Assembly (NCBI GenBank): GCA_964017145.1
Contig: OZ024843.1
Coordinates: forward strand, 2,657,001-2,721,000
Direction: 5' to 3'
DNA from: Agrocybe praecox
Lineage: Eukaryota; Basidiomycota; Agaricomycetes; Agaricales; Agrocybaceae
Length of the DNA stretch: 64,000 bases
Each line of letters starts with the position of its first letter. The first letter of the stretch is position 1. The notes beneath the pieces are model-generated. The model was not told the DNA's origin. It was given only the letters and a program-made list of their open reading frames with translations, and did not search any database. Positions 9,068 through 21,300 of the stretch are shown here, in pieces. A program made the translations under genes and the position numbers.

Positions 9068-12000
9068 CTAACTATTTATCTCTAACACGACACCTACGCT
9101 CATCATGATCAGTGATACGTTCTCCCAAAGACGATGACGCATATATATACCTGCCGCAATTGTTTCTCCTCCTCGTCGAATTAAAATTCTTCCCATATCC
9201 TTGTTCTTGGAAAATGGTTCCAGCGCTATACCACGTGGATTTACCATTCCACCAGCTACTTGTGTACTACGTAATGCGATCTGTACTTCGGCAGAGCTTG
9301 CTTTCGTGAGGACCCTGTAAAATGATAGCGCTCAAACTCGTTTGTAGTTCATTATGAAAGTAAATAAATACCTAGGATTCGATTTCAACACTTTGCCACT
9401 TGTGCGATCCAATATCGAAATGAGCTTGACCGTCGTAGCAGGAACATCGCGCGAGTGGTGAAAAAGTTCGATCTTTCAAAATATATATTACATCAGATGG
9501 GAACCAAAGATGAAAATTGAAGGACATACCGAGGTTCCAGCAGTGATTGGAACTTCAATATCGAAAACAATAATTCTTGCTGTAAATTGTTTTGCAAGAG
9601 GAACAACATCCGATAGTGGACAAAGTACGCTGCCGATATTGAGATTTACGGGGTCGACCGACGTTAAAGTAAGGATCACATTTGAACCAGAAGCTGCCCA
9701 TGGTACAGATGCATCTTCTATCTCAATAGCTGATAGCAAATGGTGTTAAAAACATCTGACAAATTTCATGTTTATGACATACCTTTGACGATGGCTGTCT
9801 CGTCACCCGGGAGCACTCTTAGTTTTTCACCGACTTGAACAATACCACCGCAAAGTCGTCCAGATACAGATGCTCCAGAGCCATGCCTTCTGAGAACATT
9901 GGATATAGGAAATCGTAATGGCGCCATAATATCGCGGATGGGAAGCAGAAGTTGATCTGGAGTAGATATGGTTGGTTATGATTGGTGCGCATTCTATGGT
10001 TGGGGGGTGGAGTGAATTACATACCAAGTAAATCTACTAATGTTGGCCCCTTGTACCATTCGGAAAGTTCAGCGGAAGGTTCTCCCTCTCTCGATACGAG
10101 GTTCACACCCTGCATGGCTCCAACGGGTAGGAACTTGGTTTTAGAAGGTTGGAAGCCTGATTGAACCAAGAATTGGCTCAACTCCAAGATTATTTCCTCG
10201 TATCGACTCCTACTCCAGTTAACCTAGTGCTGTTATCAGTAGTTTTACATTCCAAGGCAAGCGTCATACGAACTTGGTCGAGCTTGTTGATGGCCACTAT
10301 AACTTGGGAGACACCAAGACTTCTAACAAGAAGTAGATGTTCACGAGTTTGGCCGCCTTTTTGAAAACCGGATTCAAATTCGCCTGTTGTAGAGTCGACC
10401 ACAAGAAGAGCGCAATCAGCCTGAGACGCTCCTGATATCATGTTGGGAATGAAATCCTTATGGCCTGGAGCATCCAGTACGGTGATGCGCCTATGAGGTG
10501 TCTCTAAAGTCTCCAATGCAATGTCCATTGTTATACCCCTATCGAAACATTTAGAAAAGGTACTAGTTAAACCAAGATGTTCTGACCTCTCTCTTTCTTC
10601 GATCGTTCCATCCATCCCCCATGCCCAACTGAAACTACTTTTGCCAATTTTATCGCTCGCTCTTTCGTTTGCTTTCCGCGTCTTTTCATCTAGGCGGCCA
10701 AGTTCATACAGCAGCCGGCCCATGAGAGTCGATTTGCCTGCATCAACGTGACCTGGGTAAAAAGATATTACTTTCCACGAAAATTAAATCAAAGAGTCCA
10801 ACCCATACCAATGACGACAATGCTAATCCCCTTCTTAGTATGCTTGTCCTCAGCGTCTAGGGCGCGTCTCGCTTCTTCCAGGATCTTTTCCCGGGCTATT
10901 GTCATTTTTGGAGGCTCGTCTTCAGCTTCAGCTAGGTTTGTTTTTTTGTCCTCAAGATTTAAACCAGAGATATCCATTTGTTGTTGATCCATGGACGCCT
11001 TTTTAACCGGGGTGGAAAAACCACTTGATGTTGCTTTCTTTGTTTTAGTAGGGGTGCCGACTGGAGTTCCAACACGCGAGTGGGCAACCGATCTTTGCGC
11101 CGCCAATTTTTGTGCCTTTTCGCGTTCTTTCGCGGCTGTAAAAAGTTAGTGTTACACAATCAACAAAACATATAAGAATAAAGATTTAAAAAGTGTGTCA
11201 ATGGGGAGGAAATCAGAAAATCAGACTCTTGCGGATCCACCGGCGGGAGACGACGCGGTCATGGCCTTGGAGCTAGTAGTGGACTTTTTACGGGCATTCA
11301 AAACAATGTCATCAGGGCTAGGACGATCGAACGTGAAGACTTGTGTAGAAGCTTTATCGGAGCTTTGCTTTGAGGGGTTCTTGACTGATTTCTCTTTCCT
11401 GTCTTTCTTCTCCTTGCCCTTCTTCTTGAGCTTCGCATCCTTTTCCTTATTCTTATCTTCAGAGAAGGTCGAGTTATCATTTATCAGCACAGATGCGAAT
11501 GCGGAAGGCGACGCACGAGCGTGACTTGCTTTAGGTTGGAATATTGGCGATATCGACGATGTTAATTCCTCCTCGGATGGGAATCCAGGACTTTGTAGAA
11601 CTTTCTCCGTGGCTTTCTTGATTTTCAAAGCTAACTTGGATGGCTTTTTATCAGACGGAGAGGCTGTTGTCTCAGGAGCATTGAATTGTAAAGGGACGAC
11701 ATCGAGTTTTGGGATGACGTTTGAGCGGGAAGGATCCGTCAAGCTATACAAAGACTGGTACGAGGTTGTGATTGCAGTCGTCACTGACGAGCCATTGGCT
11801 ATGGGAGTCAGATATTCGGTGGTAGTTCTGGGAAGCTTGGGTACCCGACTCGCATCAACCTTTTGTTGTGCTAATAATGCAAGTTTGGAAAGGGGGCGTG
11901 AAGGAGCAGAAGTTTGGGAACCAGTTGGGAAGTCAAATGATAGAGACCCCGAAGATTTGTTCGCTGCTCCGGCCTTTTGCTGAGCAAGTGCAGCCAGCTT

Positions 12001-13703
12001 AGAAAGGGGTCGAGCAGTCGAGGAAGGTTTTGGTTCCAAAACATTCGTCGAAACATTGGTATCCCTGACCACGGTGTCTCTAGGTGTAGTATTTCTTGGC
12101 ACTGGAGTCTCTGCCCGGTCGGACTGCTCGCTCTTCACAGGGGAGTGAGGTTCAGAGCGTTCAGAAACCGAACGTTCATGTTCTACTTCAAGCTCCATTG
12201 CTGTTTGAATAGCTCGTCGAACAATTGAAGACGTCGATGATTGATAGCTTGACGTTACGCGGGATGGTATCGGAGGAAGCTCCTTAGAAGACACGGAAGA
12301 GGCCACTGAACTCGGTGATCGTTCAGACTGTGCGGAAGGGCGCAAAGCTGGATATGTTTTAATTGATCCGGTCAAAGCTGTGCCAGAAGACCTAGAGCTT
12401 TCGCTCCTTGTGCTTAGACTGCCGGCCCTCGAGCTTGCCAGTTTGGAGAGTTTAGATTGAGACTTTGCTGGAGGAACATCTCCAGCATCGGAAGCATAAT
12501 TTGCAGGATGGAGGTCAGACTTGGAATCAAAGTCTGGTATTGAGGGTAGATTATGGAATGATTCGCTTGATGAAGGAGGGAGGTGATCGTTGGGCGTGAT
12601 AGTTGAAGCATTTGAAGGTGCGCGGTCATAAGTAGAGAGTCTTTGAATGGCAGATCCAGAAGGTGATGTCTTGCTTACGTTGGGATCGTGATAAAGAGGA
12701 TGGTTTTCTGTTGAAGGAACTGACCATGAAAAGCTAAGCATATATGTGCCACACTTCTAACACTTACCTATTTCCTGGCCATACGACGTACTATCACTAG
12801 AAACCGCGGAACGCGGGGTAGCAGGAACATCGTAATTCTGGTGAGGTTGCCACAACATAGAAGGCTCTGTTTTTTCCGTTTTCTCCGATATTTTGCTGAG
12901 ACGACGAACAGGGGCATAGGGGGAGTTTGGAACATTCAAGTAGGCTTGGTTATCGAAACCTGGTTGTTGTTGCGCAAGAAAGATAGATGGAAGGCGTGAT
13001 CTAGTATTGCCTTCGGAGTATTCTTGGTTGTAATTTTGATGGTCCATATTTTCATACTCTTCGCCACCATAGGACTGCTCTGGGATAGTTCCAACGTCCG
13101 CATTCCAAGGTCCTGGTTTTAATGATGAGAGCAACTCTTTGGTAGTAGCATGGTCGAAGAAGATGTGAAAATGCACCTTCTCGGTTGATTGTCTCTCATG
13201 ATAAGATCAACGGTTTCGATAGGCGCGAAGGTCGCCGAAGAAATGAATAAAACGAATAACATTGATCGCTCACCTTTGCGTTCTTTTACTTTCTGCAATC
13301 TATCTCGTTCATCTAATGCTACGATCAGTCGTTGAAACCTCGCAGGAGAGAATGTGTCCAACCAAGTGCCCATTGAACGGTCTCTTCAATATTGAAGAAC
13401 GAGTCCCAGAGAACATCTTTAATCGATTTATCGGATATGCCTGTATCGTTCTCCGTGCCAATTATCAGCCTGACTTGGTCAAGTCCGTCATTCATTTGCG
13501 CTTGGTGGATTTCAGCTTCGACCGAGGCAAGGATGTCACTTGCATGCAGACCTTGTTGATCGGGTGTTAGATCCTCCTCTTCGGCATCGTACAAAGCGTC
13601 GTCATCTAGCTCGTCTATATACAGGTCACAAGAGTCTGTTCAACTTACACGAACTATGCTCACCAGCTATATTCATATTGCGAATGTCTCTGTGTCTCGA
13701 CAT
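9068..13703 (-). CDS. HBS1: HBS1 ribosome-rescue GTPase, extended (possible HBS1/SKI7 gene)
   Basis: Translational GTPase that works with Dom34/Pelota to split stalled ribosomes. The N-terminus ([32 protein letters not shown]) and the following helical HBS1 N-terminal domain ([22 protein letters not shown]) are typical. The GTPase shows [26 protein letters not shown] and NKLD (about 10740 down to 10270), followed by the EF-Tu-like beta domains. The C-terminus [12 protein letters not shown] needs a last intron near 9090-9145. Between these lies a Ser/Pro-rich insert of about 500 residues, one exon at 11230-12725, so I estimate 1,200-1,300 residues against 600-700 in yeast or human. It ends with the [12 protein letters not shown] segment typical of HBS1 linkers. 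Three similar motifs ([35 protein letters not shown]) lie in it. Known fungal and animal HBS1 genes make SKI7-like isoforms by alternative splicing; that this exon does so is inference. Confidence 0.9.
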
Positions 13704-14252
13704 GATCGTCTAAGTCTTGGACAACTTGCAGGGATCTGTAGGATGTGGTAATCTACTTTGAAACTTAAAGAGTCAGTCAAGATGCAAAGATAGCATGGAG
13801 TCAATGTTGGGCTACAACCTTCGTTTTCAAAGGCAGAATATCCCAAGGGTGGTTGACAAAAGGACCTATAAGTAAATTGTCACTGAATGATTAATCTTAT
13901 CCTGGAACCGGTGACCGAGTTCGGGTGGTAACCAAAGGACATCATTACGTAAACGTACGTAAACTGTGACGCGTGACGGGGTAGGTGGTTTCAAGTAGTA
14001 GCCGGTTTCTCTAAATTTGCAGATTTTCGAAAAATAGAAAAGGGGTCATGGAGGACGGGAAGGGAAGCAAGCAAGAAACAATAGGTGCCACAGACGAAAG
14101 GAAAACCCGACTCGCGAGGCGAACTGAACCGTTCAGACGCGTGTATTACTAAGAATGATGGCATCAACTACTCACGTGCTAGGGAGAGGGGGCTAGAAGT
14201 CAAAACTTGTCGTTGGCAACAAGTTCATATTGAACTTACACAATCCTTAATC
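13704..14252. promoter_or_regulatory. Divergent promoter interval HBS1 / mitochondrial SSB with CACGTG
   Basis: 549 bases between two outward-facing genes. A CACGTG core sits at 14173-14178, about 75 bases before the SSB start. No supported gene inside. Confidence 0.4.
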
Positions 14253-14944
14253 ATGTTAGCTACTCTTCGCTCATCCTCGCGCTTTGTGTCAAGCCGCGTA
14301 CGCGTCAAACTCATTTTTCTGAGCTACTTAACTTACGCTAATTTCTGCAGGCTTTTTCCACCACTCGCCCTCGCGCAGCTGACGTTTCAAAACTTGTGCT
14401 CGTTGGCCGATTAATGAAAGACCCAGAAGTTCGTTTGACCAGGAACCAGAAAGAATTTGTGATGTATGTTAAACTCATATATACTGTTTTCATTAACTAG
14501 ACTATTTATTTTATCTCAAAGGTACACAATCGCTACCAGGAACGCCCCACCTCCTCCTGATGTAAATGGAGGTGTGCAGTACGAATCATTTACCGGGGTA
14601 TTAAACTTACTCTCGTCCTACAGAGCGTCGCCCAGCCGGATCAACTTTCCATACTATCATGTCTTTCTCAGAACATTCAAACAAATTCTTGACTATGTTG
14701 AAGAAAGGCAGCAAAGTTTACGCAGAGGCAAACTTCGAAATACGTGATCCCGAGCCTGACTCTGACCCATCTACTCCTCAAGGACAGCGCCAGATTTTCC
14801 TCAGACATGGTAAGCACTTTGATCACATTTGTAACAGCATTTAAATGTTTTAAAAATATAACAGAGAATATTCGCGTACTAACCTACCCGCAAACACCGG
14901 CCGAGGAGACGGAAAGTGAAGAAATTTCTTCATCCTTCATCTAA
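14253..14944 (+). CDS. RIM1: Mitochondrial single-stranded DNA-binding protein (Rim1/SSBP1 type)
   Basis: Binds single-stranded mitochondrial DNA during replication and repair. Five exons (14253-14297, 14351-14463, 14522-14571, 14624-14809, 14865-14944) give 157 residues. Residues 1-20 are a presequence (MLATLRSSSRFVSSRAFSTT). The OB fold starts VSKLVLVGRLMKDPEV, continues through FVMYTIATRN, then FHTIMSF and MLKKGSKVYAEANFEIRDPE, ending near the family's L45-type region IRVLTYPQ. The tail is acidic and serine-rich (EETESEEISSSFI). The aromatic FHTIMSFSEHSNKF segment corresponds to the WHRIVVFN-like strand of SSB proteins, with lower similarity. All intron joins keep the frame. Confidence 0.88.
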
Positions 14945-15082
14945 TTTGGTCTACCTTCTTCAATGTGCCCGAAATCATGCTCGAAAGGAGATCCTTGTGG
15001 CTGTTCAAAGCCTGTCGATTCGAAAGGCGGATCCGGTAACCATTCCTGTATCCCCAGTGAGCCCCCTTCTACAAAAATATAT

Positions 15083-16015
15083 TCAAATAATTACACGACT
15101 GGGTTGTCGATGAGGCATTTGGACAGGCTCGGGCACAGCACTTGGTGCTGGAGTTTGACTGTTTCTTCTCAGTTTAGTTAAATAGTCTCGGACCGTGGTG
15201 GATACCAGCTAGAAACCATTTTGAGTAGACGTTCCTGCCGTATATTCAAAGCATCTCCAACGAGAAGCTTACCGAGTGATCGTCATGAGAGGATCCTGAA
15301 TAACAAGCAACGACGGCAATTGGGCAACATGGCGCATTCTGTGCAAGGGGTTTGTAAACGATTTTTCTCCATGACGATTAAGCCGGTCACACCTCCAGCC
15401 ATATAGGAAAGGCTGCATGAAGGGTCGATTGATATGATATTCTGTTAGTTTATAATGACCACGTACCTCCCCCATTCACGAATGACGAGTCACTTTGCAA
15501 ACCCATTTGCCTTGCTGTCTTGCCCATCGCGCTCATTGCCTTCTCCACGTAGTAACTTGAATGACCCGTCCTTTTTACCGTATCGATCATCCCTTCCAGA
15601 CATGTCCAACTATCTAAGCTGACATCTCCGATTCCGCTGACATTCCCAAGGTCCCCCACGGTACAGGCAAAAAGTGTGTGACCAGCAATAGTCTGTATGG
15701 ACAAGACGAGGCCCTTCCCCTTGATGTGACGCGAAGTACCACGAAACCTTTTCCTCAGAGACAGCCCCTGTACGATATTTTGATTATAAAACGTAAGTCT
15801 TGTTGAAAGTGTACAGCCCTCACCAGAGTCACTGCATCTGAGGATGAGAAGGATTGAAATCGATAACTCCCTTCTTCTGACAAGGTTTGAGCAGCGAGAT
15901 CGGCGTCAGTAGGAGGCATGTTCTGTAATCCGCTAAACATCTGGACGAGGGTCCTGCGGTCGTTTACCAGTACGTATGTGATTGGATAATCGACGTCGAA
16001 TAAGATGGGGTTCAA
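15083..16015 (-). CDS. UPF0303 / DUF336 heme-degrading-fold protein (Ybr137w-like)
   Basis: Belongs to the GlcG/HbpS-like DUF336 fold; the yeast relative Ybr137w has been linked to the Get machinery and stress, but no enzymatic role is agreed. The conserved pattern is visible across exons: YRFQSFSSSDAVTLGLSLRKRF, GLVLSIQTIAGHTLFACTVG, SWTCLEGMIDTVKRTGHSSYYVEKAM, then FVNGGAFPIWLENAPCCPIAVVACYSG and SSHDDHSLVSTTVRDYL, with a Pro/Arg-rich end. At least four introns are needed; the one within the AFPIWLE-NAPCCPIA segment removes 66 bases containing stops. The open frame reaches an ATG at 16015; a later methionine (MFSGLQNMPPTDADL) may be the real start. Convergent with the SSB gene. Confidence 0.82.
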
Positions 16016-16606
16016 ATCGATACCATTTTCTTTGTTTCGATTTCTGGATAATTAGGTACAAGGCGACGTGCGTGTACTAGAACGTGTTCATAAGAAGTTC
16101 CGACATGTGTCCAGCCTTACGATGCTCAATCGATTTGTGATGCAATGAGGCCTGCGTGACCCTTCCTAATCGTCCTGGTGTAAGACTAGAATCGTCGTGT
16201 GTAGGGAAGAACTTGAAGGGTCTCTGTGTTTGGACTTTGATTTTATTAGATTTTTCCTATGTTCATATCATTTATTGCCGATAATTGGGTAGCCGACCGG
16301 ATCCATTTTTCTCTCGCTATTTGCCACTACTTTGGAGTCTGAAGCAGAAGGACCAGGTTGGGTCGACGACCGTCCTGAAAGTGAAGACCCGGAGACCGGA
16401 GTCAGGGACTTGGAACGGTAGGTTAGACGCCGGATGAGAAAGCAGACCATCACGTGTCAGCGGTCATAGTCGGTTATTCTTCTACTTTAACTTGGCTTTA
16501 ACGGCGTTTGGAACTTGATTATTCTGCGGATACTTCCTCGATGGCCAGAGATTGAAGACTCCATACGGCAGCCATCTAACAGGCTAGAAGATAACGAATC
16601 GCAGAA
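16016..16606. other. Intergenic, divergent interval with CACGTG at 16451-16456
   Basis: Lies between the UPF0303 gene and PEX12, which diverge. A CACGTG core is about 150 bases before the PEX12 start. A short minus-strand open frame (about 16268-16450, near 60 residues, ending DPVGYPIIGNK) is present but I cannot support it as a gene. Confidence 0.4.
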
Positions 16607-17978
16607 ATGGAGTTTTTCAATGATAATGGCGTGGATCCTCTCAAGCCTTCTTTATTCGAGCTTCTCGCTCAGGAGCAGTTGAAAGATCTCCTGCAACCTG
16701 CTTTGAAGTATGTTTTGGCGGTAAAGTGCAGTGTTTCCCCGACCTTTGAATTCTATGGCTTATTTTAAACAGGTTTTTGCCCAACGCTATCCGCGTTACC
16801 TCTTACGGATTGTGAACCGTCATGAAGAATTCTACGCTTTCATCATGCTCCTCGTCGAACGCCATTATTTGACCAAACATTGTAAATTTCGGCTTTGCAC
16901 TACCTCTCGCAACGCGATTAACATGTCCTCTAGATGCTTCATTCTCTGAGAACTTCTACGGACTGAAGCGCAGAAGAAGGCCATACATAGAAACCGAACG
17001 AGCAAAGGCTGCTGTTGGCGGTATACCCAGTGGAGACGCACTTCGGAAAATAGAGATATGGCGCTCCCTTCTTTTTCTGGTCAATAATTATCATGTCTTA
17101 CTTCGCCGCCGCGCTCACATTTTATATGTTTAGGTTGGAGTTCCGTATATAAGAGCCAAAGCACACGATTATTTCGAAGAACTTGGCGGAGGTACAAATC
17201 TGGAAGGTGTTGATGAAGGACTTGATCAAAGGCAGATAATGGCCCTTACAGATCAAGTATGTATGCTCATAGGACGTCGAGTATATTCAAACTAATATCT
17301 GCTTAGAGCTTTCGCGGTCGCTTCCGACGAATCTTCAAGACAGTGTATCCATACTTAAACACCAGCTTGGAAATCTGGTTATTACTATGGAATATCGCAT
17401 ATCTATTTGATAAGAAGCCAACGTACAGACCCTGGCTGGGTTGGATAGGCGTAGATGTGAGGCGGCTTGGTATCGAGGACTACGTGAGTGCATTGTTAGA
17501 CATTATGAAGTCGGAATTGACTCGTTTTCAGAGAGCAGCAAACCTTGCAACACAGAAAACAATTTCTTCGGATAAGACACGCAGCCTGTTGTCGCGTCTT
17601 CGATTCTTCATTCTAAAATCGCCCCGTCTGTTATTGGATTCGCTTCGGTTGCTGCTACCCACCGCCATATTTTTCATCAAGTTTTTAGAATGGTGGTACT
17701 CGCCTGGATCGCCCGCCCGCTCACTGACCTCATCGCCTCAGGGTCCAGCAATACCTCCTCCAAGTATTCTACCTCCCCATCCGAACGGAATTCTGTTTAA
17801 TAAAGAGGCTTTCGGCATATGTCCAATTTGCAAGAAAAGTATTAATAACGCGACTGCACTCCCTTCAGGATATGTATTTTGTTATCGTTGTGCCTACGAT
17901 CAAGTTGAAAGGCACGGGAAATGTCCAGTGACCCTCTTGCCAGCTCGAGTGTGGCAACTGAGGAAAGTGCTGGTTTGA
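16607..17978 (+). CDS. PEX12: Peroxisomal import RING protein PEX12
   Basis: Membrane subunit of the peroxisomal PEX2-PEX10-PEX12 ubiquitin ligase that recycles the PEX5 receptor. Starts MEFFNDNGVDPLKPSLFELLAQEQL, a typical PEX12 N-terminus, then LLRIVNRHEEFYAFIMLLVERHYL, FYGLKRRR, VPYIRAKAHDYFEELGG and hydrophobic helices (SLEIWLLLWNIAYLF; LLLPTAIFFIKFLEWWY). The C-terminal RING-like domain is CPICKKSINNATALPSGYVFCYRCAYDQV followed by HGKCPVT. As in other PEX12 proteins only part of the canonical zinc ligands are present (C-x2-C, C-x2-C, single later C), so the domain probably binds one zinc. Introns fall in the first half; the last exon (about 17310-17978) is long. Confidence 0.93.
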
Positions 17979-18318
17979 TGGCTCGCGCACGTTCGTCGAG
18001 GATATAGTATGCCTGCGGATCATCGATAGTTATCGATTATCAGGAACCGTTCGGTTATATAGATTATTTGTAGGACCAGCTCAGAAAATATTTTATCCAA
18101 AGGGCCGTCTCCATATCTGAGCACGTGTGTAGGAAATTAGACCTTGGAAGTCGAAGATCGCCTGCGTTGTGATGATTTCGTCTCTTTCGAAGACGCGTTC
18201 CCTCATCGCCGTCTCTTCTATGGATTTTGCATTTTGGACTAGATATACTGAGCCTTGAGGTGGAAATACGTTTGCACCACACCATTCCTGCCCCTGTCAC
18301 AGTTGTTAGTACTCCACT
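17979..18318. promoter_or_regulatory. PHO81 upstream region with CACGTG at 18122-18127
   Basis: Intergenic between PEX12 and PHO81, same strand. The CACGTG core is about 190 bases before the PHO81 start. In yeast, PHO81 is itself induced by Pho4 through such cores; use here is inference from position only. Confidence 0.4.
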
Positions 18319-21300
18319 ATGAAGGTACAATTTTGTAGTTTTGTCTGTTCTACAACCCTGATTCACCTCTTCTAACCCGCTTCTTCCACAGTTCGGCAAA
18401 CAGATACAGGCTCAGCAAGTCCCGGGATGGTCGAGCTACTATCTCGATTACAAGTTTCTCAAAAAGATTATCTCTTCGCTTGCTGCCAATCGTCCGGCGT
18501 CGGAGGCAGCAGCGTTGGCTTTGGGGGTTCGTCCTACCGATACTTTATTACAATCATCGCCACATCCAATATCACAGACTACCCCGCGAAGTCCTGCGAA
18601 CTCGCCGGCCGGAAGCCCTGGTCAGCCACCATTTTTTGCAGCGTCGGGAAATGATCTCGTGAGAGGTCCAGACTTCCGGGCTCACAAAGCAGCGTTTTTC
18701 TTCAAGTTGGAGCGAGAGTTAGAGAAGGTTCGGTTCATATAGTTGCTTGTAAACGAACTGTCGATTGACAAACCTATCCTGGGAAGATAAATGCCTTTTA
18801 TCTGCAGAAAGAGGCAGAGGTTACACTTCGAATGGAAACGCTGTTGTCCAAACGTAGAGCGGCTGCAATGAGAGGTATACCCGACACAACAGGAGACACT
18901 ACCGCTAGTCATGTCGAATGGAGTGCAGTTGAGGAAGGATTTCGCCTCTTGGAACGAGATTTGGGCAAACTCCAAGTAAGTTCTTCTCTTGTGCATTGTT
19001 GGTTATATCGTTTAGCGTTGCTATCCTCCCGCAGCAATTCGTAGAAATAAATGCCACCGGATTCCGCAAGATCCTAAAGAAATTCGACAAGCGATCGACC
19101 TCCACAACAAAGGAACTGTACCTTGCTCGACAAGTGGACGTCCAACCCGTGTTCAACCGACAGGTTTCTGAAATTTTTTGCCACATCTTAAGTCACCTCG
19201 CTAACGTTCGTCTATCAGCTCATATCAGAACTTGCTGATACGGTGGCCACATGTTTGTTGCACATTACTGACCTTTCTTCTGGACTGAAGTTTGAAGGCC
19301 CTGGTGCAAATGACATATTGGCCCAACAGATTCTGACAGAAGCTACTCCGCCTTCTGGTCCGTTCAGAGATCTCGAAAGTAACTTTCACAAGGCTCTCGC
19401 TACGATGGACACATATGCGATCAAAGATTGTGTTCATTATGCTGATTTGCTGGCCCAGGAAACTGGCGGCAAGGGGAATGTCACTCGGATCTTGTGGAAT
19501 GTCATTATAGAAGCGCCGCCTGACTTGGCCGACCTCATCCTCGCGTCGCTTACCACACCTTTCGACTTTAATTTCGTCGACGATATCAACGGACGTACCT
19601 GTTTGCACGAGGCTGCAATAGCGGGTGCTCACAGAATGGTTTCTCTATGTCTCGAAAACAATGTCGCTGTGGACAGATGCGACGTTTATGGTCGCACCGC
19701 CCTTCATTATGCTGCCATGAAGGGACATGCATCTGTCTGCGAACAGTTGTTAGACAGAGGCGCAGTCGCAAACATACTCGACAGAGACAACTATAGCCCT
19801 CTGATATATGCTACACTGAAAGGTGATGTTGGTTGCGTTCGAGTTCTCTTTGAGAAAGGCAAAGTTCTTGCTCAACCTCAAACTACATCTGGAGACCATA
19901 GCCCATTATCCCTTGCTGCCCAAGCTGGTCATGTAGATGTTGTAATCCTACTTTTGGAGCATGGAGCGACATCACTGCCAAACAGTAATGGCGAATATCC
20001 TATCCATCTGGCAGCTCGAGAAGGGCACGCTACCATTTCCTCACTACTGCTACATCTTGAGGGATGGGATACGCCTGATAAATATCACGATTGGACGCCA
20101 TTGTTCCATGCTGCTAGATACGGACACGCGGAATGCGTAAGAGTCTTAATTGAAGGAGGTTCCCGCTTATTTATCAAGGATGAATTTGGCCATAACGCAG
20201 CTCATTATGCCGCTTGGTATGGGCATCAATCATGTTTAGAATTTCTCCTGGCTGGTGCAAAGGACCTCCCAGCTCCGTCGAATGCACCATCTACCTTCAC
20301 TCGATCGCCTATGTCGGATATAGCCTCTACAGGCGAATTCGAGATCGACCATATTCCTTCCCTGTCTTTACCACCTCCTATCATGCCTCATCGAGTATAT
20401 GGCCATAATTATCTAGTGAACACGCATCTCGTACAAATATCCGTAGGTCGTTCGATGAAGAATGGGAAGGAAGGGGGCGTACGCATTCACCACCGACTTA
20501 TAAGTCCTTTCTTCAAAGATGAGCATCTTATCACCACGACCCCTCTAAAGCTCGTTATGACTCCTGGGCCTTACGTCAATTCTGCGCCATATACAATAGC
20601 TCTTCCTCAGCGAAACGATGAAGGGTCCTTTTCCTTCCAGATAACATCCCTTGAACATTTAGCGCTGGAATTTTCTGTGTATCCCAACTTCGGCACCAAA
20701 ACTATTGGCAGGGCTGTCGCATTGTCTTCGATGTTCCAAAACATGGGGAATAACCAATCTTTTACTCTTCCGATCCTAGATAACAGATTGCATATGATCG
20801 GCGAGGTACTTTTCACTATTTCTCCTCCATCTAACTTACTAACCTGCCATCAAGGTCGACTTCGAAATTAATATCATTACTTCTTTCAAGGGCGTTACGC
20901 TAGAAGTTGGAGGCGATTTGGAAACGTATTGGAAATCAACCGCCGTAAGCGCCGGTCCCACAATTACTTTGCCTGTTCCTCGTGCACCCCGCGTACCCAA
21001 TCGTATGGGATCAGTTCAGGTTTCTCCCGCTTACAGCGTGAGCAATCATGGCACAGGTCAAACATTGACGATTTCTTCCCTCCATGGACGTTATATCTAT
21101 ATTGTCATCCAAGTCACTCGAGATTTCCACCCGGTAGTCTTGCCTGAATGGTCACTGCCCGGTACAGAGTTCGAACTTGGTGTCGCGGATGTCACGTTGG
21201 CCCAATTTGAGGGCATAAGTAAAGCTCTCGGACGAGATAGCATCCCTTCCAATGCGACTTCAATCGAACTATCAAAGATTTTACCGCGTGTCATGATTTC

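Noticed and set aside
16268..16453. Minus-strand 61-codon open frame ending DPVGYPIIGNK
   Set aside because: It begins at GTG/ATG with no splice or family support, and sits in the divergent UPF0303/PEX12 interval; could be real but I cannot support it.
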